The notes under the pieces were generated by a model, which did not search any database, had not been told where the DNA came from, and was given only the letters and a program-made list of their open reading frames with translations. From an uncultured Caulobacterales bacterium (GTDB lineage Bacteria; Pseudomonadota; Alphaproteobacteria; Caulobacterales; Caulobacteraceae), in NCBI GenBank assembly GCA_903884425.1, contig CAISEP010000002.1:62001-126000 (forward strand): a stretch of DNA of 64,000 nt, in the 5' to 3' direction. Positions 1 to 7,722 of this stretch are shown one piece after another. Within the stretch, counting starts at the first letter, position 1; the number at the start of each line of letters is the position of its first letter. The translations under genes and the position numbers were made by a program.

Positions 1-690
1 CAGATAGGACCGGAAGGTCCCGGTGGAATGGCCGCTGATCGCCTCCAGCCGGTCGAGATTGGTGCCGAAATCCTCCCGCGAGGGATCGACCACGTCGTCG
101 GGGCGGAAGGTCGAGACGATCCGCCCGCCCCAGCCGGAGGCGCGGATGGCCTGGTGGTGGGCCAGCGCGTCCAGCCCGCCCTCGGTGGTGGCGATCACCT
201 CGATCCCGAACCGCTCGAACAGCGCCCGGGGCCGGAAGTCCGGCCGGGCCAGCGCATCGGCGATCACGTCGTAATAATGGTCTGCGGTGGCCGCCTCCAG
301 CTGCACCTCGAGGCCGAACACGGTGGCGAAGGCGTGGTCCAGCCACAGGCGCGACGGCGTGCCATGGAACAGCCGCCAGTGGGCCGCGAACCGTCGCCAG
401 ATCCCCCGGCGGTCGGTCTCCACCGGCCCCTCGCCCCCCGGCAGGCCCAGTTGGCCCAGCCCGATCCCCTGGCTGTAGAGCATGCGCAGAACATAGTGAT
501 CCGGCCACAGGAACAGGCTGACGGCGTCCTCGAAGGGCGCATCCTCCGCGAACCAGCGCGGGTCTGTGTGGTCGTGCGGGCTGAGGATCGGCAGGTGCTC
601 CACCGCCTCGAACAGGTCGCAGGACAGCCGCCGCAGGGTCGGGTCCGGCGCGAAGAACCGGTCGGGCGGAAGATGCAGCGGGCGCGCCAT
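1..690 (-). CDS. uxaC: Glucuronate (uronate) isomerase, 5' part only
   Basis: Reading the minus strand from the ATG at 690 gives 230 codons with no stop, so the gene runs out of the window at base 1. The N-terminus (MARPLHLPPDRFFAPDP) and the metal-ligand motif SPHDHTDPRWF match uronate isomerase, the first enzyme of hexuronate degradation (D-glucuronate to D-fructuronate, D-galacturonate to D-tagaturonate). Family members are about 470 residues, so roughly half is visible. The gene is divergent from a FadR-type regulator, with a palindromic operator between them, and a TonB receptor lies beyond the regulator, which fits a uronate or pectin-fragment utilisation locus. The identification rests on the N-terminal half only. 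Confidence 0.9.
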   Translation of the reverse strand, partial: MARPLHLPPDRFFAPDPTLRRLSCDLFEAVEHLPILSPHDHTDPRWFAEDAPFEDAVSLFLWPDHYVLRMLYSQGIGLGQLGLPGGEGPVETDRRGIWRRFAAHWRLFHGTPSRLWLDHAFATVFGLEVQLEAATADHYYDVIADALARPDFRPRALFERFGIEVIATTEGGLDALAHHQAIRASGWGGRIVSTFRPDDVVDPSREDFGTNLDRLEAISGHSTGTFRSYL

Positions 691-901
691 GGGGACCTTT
701 CAGGTCTGCGGTCGGGCGGGGAGGAGCCTACACCTGATTTCCCGTCCGGCGACGTAGGATCAGCCCCTCGTCGGGCGGAGCGATAATTGGTAAGTCCAAT
801 TTGGTCAATTCAAACTCGCCGGTCGGCACCGGATATCGACAGGTTCGGTCAGGCCGACCGGGCGCTCCTGCCGGTCGGTTCTGGGCAGACCGCCGGGCGC
901 C
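691..901. promoter_or_regulatory. Divergent uxaC / FadR-type regulator control region
   Basis: This 211-base gap separates two divergent starts. It holds a perfect palindrome AATTGG-taagt-CCAATT at 785-801, and a second perfect inverted repeat CGGTC-aggcc-GACCG at 846-860. The first resembles the E. coli UxuR/ExuR operator (AAATTGGTATACCAATTT is the recalled consensus) apart from a one-base-longer spacer. Assigning it to the adjacent regulator is inference. Confidence 0.6.
785..801. promoter_or_regulatory. Candidate UxuR/ExuR-type operator
   Basis: A 17-bp perfect palindrome with a 5-nt centre (AATTGGTAAGTCCAATT) lies 95 bp before uxaC and 101 bp before the FadR-family gene. It contains TGGT-aag-TCCA, close to the TnGTnnnACnA core used by FadR-subfamily GntR proteins. 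It is AT-rich in a GC-rich background, which makes a chance palindrome less likely. Confidence 0.6.
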
Positions 902-1732
902 ATGCTACAGGTTCGGTCCATGGTCGCCCTGCCTCCGTCCTCGCCGCCCCCCCGCGCGCCCCGCACCGCCGCCCCGCCCGCCGGCAGCCGCAGGCTCTAT
1001 GAACACGTGGCCGACGTGCTGGCAGACCGCATCCGGTCCGGCACCTACCAGCTGGGCGGTCGCCTGCCTTCGGAGCGGGAGCTGGCCCAGTCCCTCGCCG
1101 TGTCCCGACCCACGGTCCGGGAAGCCATCATGTCCCTGGAGCTGGAAGGCCTGGTGGAGGTCCGCCTCGGCTCCGGCGTCTATGTCCGGCGCACCACCCC
1201 GACCCAGCCCCCGGGCATTCCCGATGTCGGCCCGTTCGAGCTGCTGGAGGCGCGGCGCATCATCGAGAGCGAGGTCTGTGCCTGCGCCGCCCTGCGGGTG
1301 ACACCCGACTGCCTGGAACGGCTCGAGGCCCTGATCGGGGAGATGGAACGGGAGAACGAGACCGACGTGGTGCAGAGCGAGCGCGCGGATCGGCAGTTCC
1401 ACGAGACCATCGCCGAAGCGACGGAAAACTCTGCCCTGATGGCCGCCGTGGCCGCCCTCTGGGATGCCCGGGCCCGCTCGCCCCTGATCCAGCGGCTGAG
1501 CGTCAAGGCCCATGCGGCGGGGGTCAAGCCCGGCGTCGGGGAGCATCGGGCGATCCTGGCCGCCCTGTCCGCCCGGGATCCGCATGGGGCCCGCAATGCC
1601 ATGTCGGCGCATCTGGGCCGGGTCATGGACCAGTTGCTGGAAGCCACGGAAGTGGAAACCCTGGAGCAGGCCCGCCAGCAGGCCGAGGCCCGTCGGCGCA
1701 AGTTCGACATCCGTCCGGCCCTGGGCATCTGA
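902..1732 (+). CDS. GntR-family (FadR/FCD subfamily) transcriptional regulator, probable uronate repressor
   Basis: A 276-residue protein with an N-terminal winged helix (about residues 38-100; motifs LPSERELAQSLAVSRPTVRE and GLVEVRLGSGVYV) followed by an all-helical FCD ligand domain (about 115-240; ARRIIESEVCACAA, DRQFHETIAEATEN with the typical metal or ligand positions). FCD regulators of this type bind sugar acids. The position between uxaC and a TonB receptor, together with UxuR-like palindromes, suggests a role like ExuR/UxuR/KdgR. The start could be the ATG at 902 or the ATG at 920; both precede a proline-rich leader without function, and the choice does not affect the domains. Confidence 0.85.
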   Translation: MLQVRSMVALPPSSPPPRAPRTAAPPAGSRRLYEHVADVLADRIRSGTYQLGGRLPSERELAQSLAVSRPTVREAIMSLELEGLVEVRLGSGVYVRRTTPTQPPGIPDVGPFELLEARRIIESEVCACAALRVTPDCLERLEALIGEMERENETDVVQSERADRQFHETIAEATENSALMAAVAALWDARARSPLIQRLSVKAHAAGVKPGVGEHRAILAALSARDPHGARNAMSAHLGRVMDQLLEATEVETLEQARQQAEARRRKFDIRPALGI

Positions 1733-1838
1733 CCCCCGGACGGCCTATGGCCAAACTCACACACTCCGCAGGATTCGACGCGATCGCGTCTCAGTTGCTT
1801 GACAGATTGACGACAAGGCCGAAGGGTCCGGCTCACAG

Positions 1839-1849
1839 TGGTCAGACCG
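1839..1849. promoter_or_regulatory. Candidate FadR-type operator before the TonB receptor
   Basis: The sequence TGGTCAGACCG contains the perfect 9-bp palindrome GGTC-A-GACC and matches the FadR-subfamily core TnGTnnnACnA except for the last base. It lies about 75 bp before the TonB receptor start at 1923, just after a TTGACAGATTGAC stretch (1798-1811) that could be a -35 region. Linking it to the regulator at 902-1732 is inference. Confidence 0.35.
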
Positions 1850-1922
1850 CCTGTGCGCCGAGTCGTGGCGTCCCGGGCACCCGTCATGACCCACAAGAAT
1901 GCTAACGGGAAGGACTATCTAG

Positions 1923-4331
1923 ATGAAATACGGGATCACCCGCAGCCTGATGCTGTCCGCGGCATCGGTTGCCCTCATGGGCGGCACCCTGGTGGCGCAG
2001 CCCGCCCTGGCGGCCGCGGCCGCCACGTCGCCGGACACCGTCGCCGACGTCATCGTCACCGCGCAGAAGCGGTCCGAGAACCTGCAGAAGGTGCCGCTGG
2101 CCGTCAGCGTCGCCAGCCAGGAAACCCTGCGTGACAACGCCATCGGCAATGCCGAGAGCCTGGACGAGGTGGTTCCCTCGCTGACCTTCAAGAAGGGCAC
2201 GGCGAACGTGAACTCCACCCTGTCGGTGCGCGGCATCGGCACCCAGTCCTTCTCCTCCGGCGCGGAGCCCAGCGTCTCCACCGTGGTGGACGGCGTGGTG
2301 TTCGGCCGCTCCGGCATGGCCTTCCAGGAATTCACCGATCTCGACCACATCGAGGTGCTGCGCGGGCCGCAAGGCACCCTGTTCGGCAAGAACGCCTCGG
2401 CCGGTGCGGTGAACATCGTCACCAAGGGCCCGACGGCCACCCCGGCGGGCGACTTCTCCATCGCCGGTTATCAGCACGGCGAAGTCCGGGCCGACGCCAA
2501 TGTCAGCGGCCCGATCAATGACAAGATGGGCTACGCCCTGTCGGCGGTCTACGGCGACTTCAAGGGCAACATCTTCAACAACTACACGAACAAGTGGACC
2601 AACGGCTATCGCCACGAGGGCGTGCGCGGCACCTTCACCAACCAGATGAGCGACAACCTGCTGCTCACCCTGCGGGCGGACTATGTGAAGGCCGACGACA
2701 ACTGCTGCGCCGACGTGCTGGGCCCCTATGTTGCGGGTGCCTCGCCGATCGCCAACATCCTGCTGCCCTCGATCCCGGGCGTGCAGGCCTATTACGGCAG
2801 CAAGCGCGTCTACGACAACCTGACCCCCGGCACCCTGGACGACAACGGCGGCCTGTCCGCCCAGCTGGACTGGAGCCTGAAGGGCCTGAAGGTCACCTCG
2901 ATCACCGCCTGGCGCGAATGGCGCAACAAGCAGATCCGGGACGGGGACTTCCACGCCACCAATTCCAACTACGCCAACTCCATCGACGTGGCCGACGCCG
3001 ACTATGGCGAGCTGAACTACAACCAGTTCAGCCAGGAACTGCGCGTCGCCTCGGACAATGACAGCAAGCTGCAGTACGTGGCCGGGGCCTTCCTCTGGTA
3101 CACGCACGAGAACGACTGGTTCAACCGCTTCGTCCAGCAGTGCACGGCCTCGACCCTCCCGGCCGACGCCACCACCTACAAGCCCTGCAGCGCGGCCCCC
3201 GGCGTCTCCACCCTGATCAACGCCCAGGGCCCGGCCCAGTGGACCACGGACTTCTGGAACCAGGCCCTGTTCGGCCAGGCCACCTATGCCGTGACCGATG
3301 CCCTGAAGCTGATCGGCGGTCTGCGCGTCAGCCACGACCGGGTCGCCTACTCCCTGTCGCGGGTCTCCTATCCCACCGGCGCGCCCAATGCCCCGGCCGG
3401 GATCCAGCCGTCCTTCACCGGCGCGGAACATGCGGACAAGATGGGCGTCTCCGGCAAGCTGGGCGCCGAGTACCAGCTGAACGCCGACGAGATGCTCTAT
3501 GCGACCTATTCCCGCGGCTACAAGGGACCGTCGCTGAACGACTTCTACAGCGAGAACACGGGCAACAAGGGCACCATCGCGCCGGAAACCTCCAACGCCT
3601 ATGAAGTCGGGGCCAAGTCCCAGTTCTTCAACCACCACCTGACCCTGAATGCCGACCTGTTCTGGGAGGACTTCGACCACTTCCAGGCCAATACCTTCGT
3701 CTTGCAGGGCACCACGACCTTCGTGACCCTCGGCGACGCGGGCAATGTCCGGTCCAAGGGCTTCGAGATGGACGCCACCTGGCATGCCACGCCGGACCTG
3801 ACGATCACCGGCGGCTACACCTTCGATGACGCCACCATCGTCAGCTACAACTGCCTTGCGGCGCAGAACGTCTACAATGCCAGCCCGACCCTGGCGAACC
3901 AGCAGACCCTGACCAAGTGCACCCTGCACAACGGTCGCCCCCTGCCCTTCGCCCCGAAGAACAAGTTCAACGTGACCGGCGTCTATGACGTGCCGGTGCC
4001 GCAGAACATGCCCTTCGACCTGAAGGTCAGCTCCACCTACACCTATACCAGCACCATCAACTTCGACCTCGACCAGTCCGACCTGGCCCGGCAGAAGAGC
4101 TATGGTCTGTGGGACGCCCAGGCGACCTTCTCCTCCAAGGACGGCCGCTACCGGCTCTCGCTGATCGGCAAGAACCTGGCCAACCAGTACTACACCACCT
4201 TCGTCACCCCCGGTGGCGCGGGTCCGGCGCCGGGCACCCTGTCGCCCCTGCGGGCCGGGTCCTTCACCCGTCTGCAGGTGCCGCGGGACGCGGTGGCCTA
4301 TGTGGGTGTGAAGCTGACCGCCAGCTACTGA
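1923..4331 (+). CDS. TonB-dependent outer-membrane receptor (uronate-locus)
   Basis: An 802-residue protein with a signal peptide (MKYGITRSLMLSAASVALMG... cleaved near ALAAAAA), a TonB-box-like segment (ADVIVTAQKRSENLQKVPLA), a plug domain (GIGTQSFSSGAEPSVSTVVDGVVFG; EVLRGPQGTLFGKNASAGAVNIVTK, about residues 45-165) and a beta-barrel ending in an aromatic residue (GVKLTASY). Such receptors import bulky substrates through the outer membrane with TonB-ExbBD energy. The neighbouring FadR-type regulator and uxaC suggest an oligouronide or related ligand, but the sequence itself does not show the substrate. The start at 1923 follows an AGGA-like ribosome site and directly begins the signal peptide. 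A strong terminator follows. Confidence 0.9.
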   Translation: MKYGITRSLMLSAASVALMGGTLVAQPALAAAAATSPDTVADVIVTAQKRSENLQKVPLAVSVASQETLRDNAIGNAESLDEVVPSLTFKKGTANVNSTLSVRGIGTQSFSSGAEPSVSTVVDGVVFGRSGMAFQEFTDLDHIEVLRGPQGTLFGKNASAGAVNIVTKGPTATPAGDFSIAGYQHGEVRADANVSGPINDKMGYALSAVYGDFKGNIFNNYTNKWTNGYRHEGVRGTFTNQMSDNLLLTLRADYVKADDNCCADVLGPYVAGASPIANILLPSIPGVQAYYGSKRVYDNLTPGTLDDNGGLSAQLDWSLKGLKVTSITAWREWRNKQIRDGDFHATNSNYANSIDVADADYGELNYNQFSQELRVASDNDSKLQYVAGAFLWYTHENDWFNRFVQQCTASTLPADATTYKPCSAAPGVSTLINAQGPAQWTTDFWNQALFGQATYAVTDALKLIGGLRVSHDRVAYSLSRVSYPTGAPNAPAGIQPSFTGAEHADKMGVSGKLGAEYQLNADEMLYATYSRGYKGPSLNDFYSENTGNKGTIAPETSNAYEVGAKSQFFNHHLTLNADLFWEDFDHFQANTFVLQGTTTFVTLGDAGNVRSKGFEMDATWHATPDLTITGGYTFDDATIVSYNCLAAQNVYNASPTLANQQTLTKCTLHNGRPLPFAPKNKFNVTGVYDVPVPQNMPFDLKVSSTYTYTSTINFDLDQSDLARQKSYGLWDAQATFSSKDGRYRLSLIGKNLANQYYTTFVTPGGAGPAPGTLSPLRAGSFTRLQVPRDAVAYVGVKLTASY

Positions 4332-4363
4332 TCCCCGCAGACCCCGTCTGACGGACGACAATG

Positions 4364-4397
4364 CCGCCGCCTGGTCCCCGGACCGGGCGGCGGTTTT
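4364..4397 (+). terminator. Intrinsic terminator after the TonB receptor
   Basis: A 14-bp stem (4364-4377 pairs with 4380-4393, one G-T mismatch, 2-nt loop) followed by TTTT at 4394-4397. It begins 32 bp after the receptor stop codon and separates it from the choline transporter operon. Confidence 0.8.
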
Positions 4398-4412
4398 CGT
4401 TCGGGGATGCCG

Positions 4413-4428
4413 CTGAACACGGATTCAA
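4413..4428. promoter_or_regulatory. Distal BetI-like box upstream of the choline transporter
   Basis: CTGAACACGGATTCAA matches the site in front of the betI-betB fusion (read on the same strand as TTGAACGCTCATTCAA) at 12 of 16 positions, with both outer half-sites TGAAC and ATTCAA preserved. With the proximal box it would bracket the promoter region of the transporter operon. The assignment is inference from similarity to the site at 14026-14041. Confidence 0.4.
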
Positions 4429-4506
4429 TCCCCCCTCCGGCACCCGGGGCGGCAAGGGCGAGGAATTGACCCTTGCCTGCCGGGAAACCCTGCCGCACTC
4501 TTGCTG

Positions 4507-4522
4507 TTGAATGGTCGTTTAG
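4507..4522. promoter_or_regulatory. Proximal BetI-like box 10 nt before the ChoX-ChoW start
   Basis: TTGAATGGTCGTTTAG matches the box before the betI-betB fusion (TTGAATGAGCGTTCAA) at 12 of 16 positions. Both boxes end exactly 10 nt before their start codons, an arrangement that would block translation-start-proximal transcription. It suggests that the fused regulator controls uptake and synthesis together. Confidence 0.5.
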
Positions 4523-4532
4523 CGGAGGCTGC

Positions 4533-6371
4533 ATGAGACGGAGCGCGCCCAGGACACGGGCCGGCCGATCCGCGGGGGTGGGGGAAATCCTCTGGGCCCT
4601 GACGCTGCTCTTGACCGCGCTTGGCCTTGCCCTCCCCGGCATGGCGACGGCCGCCGACCCGGCCACCTGCAAGGCCGTGCGCCTGTCCGACATCGGCTGG
4701 ACCGACGTCACCGCCACCACGGCCGTCACCAGCGTGATCCTCGAGGACCTGGGCTATGCGCCGAAGATCACCGTCCTGTCCGTGCCCGTCACCTATGCGG
4801 CCCTGAAGAACAAGGACGTGGACGTCTTCCTCGGCAACTGGATGCCCTCCATGGCCGAGGACCGGGCACCCTTCATCAAGGACGGTTCGGTGGACGTGGT
4901 CCGCATGAACCTGGACGGGGCCAAGTACACGCTTGCGGTGCCCGAGGCCCTCTATCAGGCGGGGCTGCACGACTTCAACGACATCCGCAGGTTCGCCGGG
5001 CCGCTGAACCATTCCATCTACGGGATCGAGCCGGGGAACGACGGCAACCGCCAGATCCTGACCCTGATCCACAACAACACCCACGGCCTGGGGGACTTCA
5101 AGCTGGTGGAGTCCTCCGAGCAGGGCATGCTGGCGGAGGTGGAGCGGGCGATCCGCGACAAGCGCCCCATCGTCTTCCTGGGGTGGGAGCCGCACCCCAT
5201 GAACACCCGCTTTCCCATGCGCTACCTGTCCGGCGGCGATGCCAGCTTCGGCCCGAATTTCGGCGGGGCGAAGATCTATACCAACACCCGGGCCGGCTAT
5301 GTCCGCGACTGCCCCAATGTCGGGCGGCTGCTGCAGAATCTCAGCTTCACCCTCAAGGACGAGGATGAGCTGATGGGGGCGATCCTGGACGCGCACCAGC
5401 CGCCCAAGGCCGCCGCCACGGCCTGGCTGACCGCCCATCCGCAGACGCTGAAGCGCTGGCTGGAGGGGGTGACCACCCTTGACGGCAAGCCGGCCACGAC
5501 CCTGGCCGCCGCCGCCACGGCCGACGGCCCCATGGCCCTGATCACCGCCCACAAGATTCCCATCGGCCCAGCCATGTCGAGCCTGGTGGATGCGGTCAAG
5601 GCCCATGGGGCGGGCCTGTTCGACGCCATTTCCGTCGGTGTGCACGGGGCGGTGGACGGCCTGACCTTCCTTCTGAAGCAGGTGCCGCCGATCCTGCTGG
5701 TGGGTCTGATCGCCCTGCTGGCCTGGGGTCTGCAGCGGTCCCTGCCCCTGACCCTGTTCGTCGGCGCGGCCCTGCTGCTGATCATGAACCAGGGATACTG
5801 GGACGCCATGCTGGAGACCCTGTCCCTGGTGCTGTTCTCCGCCCTCATCTCCACCCTGATCGGGGTGCCCCTGGGCGTGGCGGCGGCGCACCGGCCGTGG
5901 CTGTACAACGCCCTGCATCCGGTGCTCGACCTGATGCAGACCCTGCCGACCTTCGTCTATCTGATCCCGACGCTGGTCCTGTTCGGGCTGGGGGTGGTGC
6001 CGGGGCTGATCTCCACCGTCATCTTCGCCCTGCCCGCACCCGTCCGACTGACCCATCTGGGCATCAGCTCCACGCCCAAGCCCCTGCTGGAGGCGGGAGA
6101 GGCCTTCGGGGCGACGAAGACCCAGCTGCTGTTCACCATCGAACTGCCGTCGGCCATGCCCACCATCGTCGCCGGGATCACCCAGTGCATCATGCTGAGC
6201 CTGTCCATGGTGGTGATCGCGGCCCTGGTGGGGGCCGGCGGGCTGGGCGTGCCGGTGGTGCGGGCCCTGAACACCGTGCAGGTGGCCATGGGCTTCGAGG
6301 CCGGGTTCGCCATCGTGCTGCTGGCCATCATCCTCGACCGGATCACCCGCCCACGGAAGGATGCGGCATGA
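4533..6371 (+). CDS. Choline/betaine ABC transporter: substrate-binding protein fused to permease (ChoX-ChoW type)
   Basis: A single 612-residue frame joins two usually separate subunits. Residues about 20-300 form a periplasmic binding protein of the OpuAC/ChoX type: signal or membrane segment, then VRLSDIGWTDVTATTAVTS, VDVFLGNWMPSM and IVFLGWEPHPMN, which carry the aromatic residues that cage quaternary ammonium groups. Residues about 370-608 form a ProW/ChoW-type permease with several membrane helices and the EAA-like loop (EAGEAFGATKTQLLFTIELP). The ATG at 4533 is chosen because GGAGG at 4524-4528 precedes it; an in-frame ATG at 4473 lacks a ribosome site. It overlaps the ATPase gene by ATGA. 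Two BetI-like boxes lie upstream. Binding protein-permease fusions are known in this transporter class, mostly with the permease first; this order should be checked. Confidence 0.85.
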   Translation: MRRSAPRTRAGRSAGVGEILWALTLLLTALGLALPGMATAADPATCKAVRLSDIGWTDVTATTAVTSVILEDLGYAPKITVLSVPVTYAALKNKDVDVFLGNWMPSMAEDRAPFIKDGSVDVVRMNLDGAKYTLAVPEALYQAGLHDFNDIRRFAGPLNHSIYGIEPGNDGNRQILTLIHNNTHGLGDFKLVESSEQGMLAEVERAIRDKRPIVFLGWEPHPMNTRFPMRYLSGGDASFGPNFGGAKIYTNTRAGYVRDCPNVGRLLQNLSFTLKDEDELMGAILDAHQPPKAAATAWLTAHPQTLKRWLEGVTTLDGKPATTLAAAATADGPMALITAHKIPIGPAMSSLVDAVKAHGAGLFDAISVGVHGAVDGLTFLLKQVPPILLVGLIALLAWGLQRSLPLTLFVGAALLLIMNQGYWDAMLETLSLVLFSALISTLIGVPLGVAAAHRPWLYNALHPVLDLMQTLPTFVYLIPTLVLFGLGVVPGLISTVIFALPAPVRLTHLGISSTPKPLLEAGEAFGATKTQLLFTIELPSAMPTIVAGITQCIMLSLSMVVIAALVGAGGLGVPVVRALNTVQVAMGFEAGFAIVLLAIILDRITRPRKDAA

Positions 6372-7441
6372 GCGCGCCCGTCCCCGCCTCCATCGCCGTC
6401 GAGTTTCGCGACGTGGACATCCTGTTCGCGCCCAGGGGGCCGCGGGACCCGGCCCTGTCCCGGGCGGAGGCCCTGCTGAAGGCGGGGGCCGACCGCACGC
6501 GGATCGCTGCGGAGACCGGCGTGGTGCTGGGCGTGGCCGGGGCCAACCTGACCGTCCGGGCGGGGGAGATCTCGGTACTGATGGGTCTGTCCGGGTCCGG
6601 AAAGTCCACCCTGCTGCGCGCCGCCAACGGCCTGAACCGGGTCACCCGGGGGGAGGTGCGGGTGCGCCACGGGGGCGGGACCGTGGATGTGGCCGCCTGC
6701 GATGAAGCGACCCTGCGGGACGTCCGGCGCAAGTCCGTGGCCATGGTCTTCCAGCAGTTCGGCCTGCTGCCCTGGCGCACGGTGCGGGACAATGTGGGCC
6801 TGGGGCTGGAGTTCCAGGGCGTGGACAAGGCCGAACGCGCCCGCCGAGTGGACGAGAAGCTGGCCCTGGTGGGCCTCACGGACTGGGCCGACCGCAAGAC
6901 CCAGGAACTGTCCGGCGGCATGCAGCAGCGGGTGGGCCTGGCGAGGGCCTTTGCCACCGACGCCGACATCCTGCTGATGGACGAGCCCTTCTCCGCCCTC
7001 GACCCCCTGATCCGCAGCCGGTTGCAGGACGAGCTGCTCAGCCTGCAGGCCAGCGTGCACAAGACCATCCTGTTCGTCAGCCACGACCTGGACGAGGCCC
7101 TGAAGCTGGGGGACAGCATCACCATCCTGGAGGGCGGGCGGATCATCCAGTCCGGCGGGTCGGAGGACATCGTGCTTCGTCCGGCCACGGACTATGTGGC
7201 GGAGTTCGTCCGGCACATGAACCCCCTGTCCGTGCTCACCGGCACCACGGTGATGCGGCCGGTGGATCCGGCGCAGGACGGAGCGCCGGAGGCGGAGGAT
7301 GTGATGGCGGCGGACACGTCCCTGGGCGACCTGATCGACCGGCTGCACCGGTCCGGACGGCCGGTATTCCTGTCCGACGACGGACGGATCGTCGGCGTGT
7401 GCGGACCGTCCGAGATCCTGGCGGCCCTCGCCCGGCGGTGA
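6368..7441 (+). CDS. choV: Choline/glycine betaine ABC transporter ATP-binding protein
   Basis: A 357-residue ATPase of the ProV/OpuAA/ChoV group. Visible motifs are Walker A (GLSGSGKST), Q-loop (MVFQQFGLLPW), signature (LSGGMQQRVGLARA), Walker B (ILLMDEPFSALDP) and the H-loop (FVSHDLDEA). The extra N-terminal segment before the core (about 55 residues) is typical of ProV, and the C-terminal tail resembles a shortened CBS-like region (SLGDLIDRLHRSGRPVFLSDDGRIVGV). The start ATG overlaps the stop of the ChoX-ChoW fusion (ATGA), indicating translational coupling. Together the two proteins make a complete importer, assuming homodimeric permease and ATPase. The 3' end abuts a composite REP-like repeat. 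Confidence 0.9.
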   Translation: MSAPVPASIAVEFRDVDILFAPRGPRDPALSRAEALLKAGADRTRIAAETGVVLGVAGANLTVRAGEISVLMGLSGSGKSTLLRAANGLNRVTRGEVRVRHGGGTVDVAACDEATLRDVRRKSVAMVFQQFGLLPWRTVRDNVGLGLEFQGVDKAERARRVDEKLALVGLTDWADRKTQELSGGMQQRVGLARAFATDADILLMDEPFSALDPLIRSRLQDELLSLQASVHKTILFVSHDLDEALKLGDSITILEGGRIIQSGGSEDIVLRPATDYVAEFVRHMNPLSVLTGTTVMRPVDPAQDGAPEAEDVMAADTSLGDLIDRLHRSGRPVFLSDDGRIVGVCGPSEILAALARR

Positions 7442-7450
7442 GGGGGGGCT

Positions 7451-7483
7451 GGACGGCCCCTGACGGGCCTCCTCACCATGACG
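7451..7483 (-). repeat. REP-like arm A1 (partial, GGT type)
   Basis: A partial copy of the repeat arm, ten bases after the choV stop. The inner half (CTCCTCACCATGACG as read on the plus strand) is intact; the outer TGGTTCGAGACG half is missing. It pairs with A2 as one inverted composite unit. Confidence 0.7.
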
Positions 7484-7531
7484 AAGGTTTATTGATCGAA
7501 CCCACAAGACTCGCCGCGGGTTCCACAACGC

Positions 7532-7571
7532 GCGTCATCCTGAGGAGGGCGAAGCCCGTCTCGAAGGACGC
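7532..7571 (+). repeat. REP-like arm A2 (CCT/AGG type)
   Basis: Runs GCGTCATCCTGAGGAG ... CGTCTCGAAGGACGC. The CATCCTG near one end pairs with CGAAGGA near the other, so the element can fold as an imperfect hairpin with an inner GGGC/GCCC stem. Confidence 0.85.
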
Positions 7572-7583
7572 AGGTCCGGTGCT

Positions 7584-7626
7584 GCGTGGTTCGAGACGCC
7601 CCGTTCCGGGGCTCCTCACCATGACG
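7584..7626 (-). repeat. REP-like arm A3 (GGT/ACC type)
   Basis: Inverted relative to A2. On the minus strand it has CATGGTGAGGAG at one end and CTCGAACCACGC at the other: the three bases that are CCT/AGG in A2 are GGT/ACC here, preserving pairing. The spacer to A4 resembles the A1-A2 spacer (shared GACGAAGGTTT and GGTTCCACAACG blocks), so A1-A2 and A3-A4 are tandem copies of one composite unit. Confidence 0.85.
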
Positions 7627-7675
7627 AAGGTTTGTGTGTTCGAGCCCGACGAGGCTGATGTTGGTTCCACAACGT

Positions 7676-7717
7676 GCGTCATCCTGAGGAGCCCCGAAGG
7701 GGCGTCTCGAAGGACGC
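7676..7717 (+). repeat. REP-like arm A4 (CCT/AGG type)
   Basis: Same orientation and type as A2, with an inner stem CCCC-GAA-GGGG. It ends 5 bp from the stop codon of the convergent TonB receptor gene. Confidence 0.85.
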
Positions 7718-7722
7718 CCCCC

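Noticed and set aside
1902-4361. Very long open frame antisense to the TonB receptor (about 819 codons)
   Set aside because: It is a by-product of GC-rich codon use; its translation is low-complexity and Gly/Val/Arg-rich, while the plus strand gives a clear receptor.
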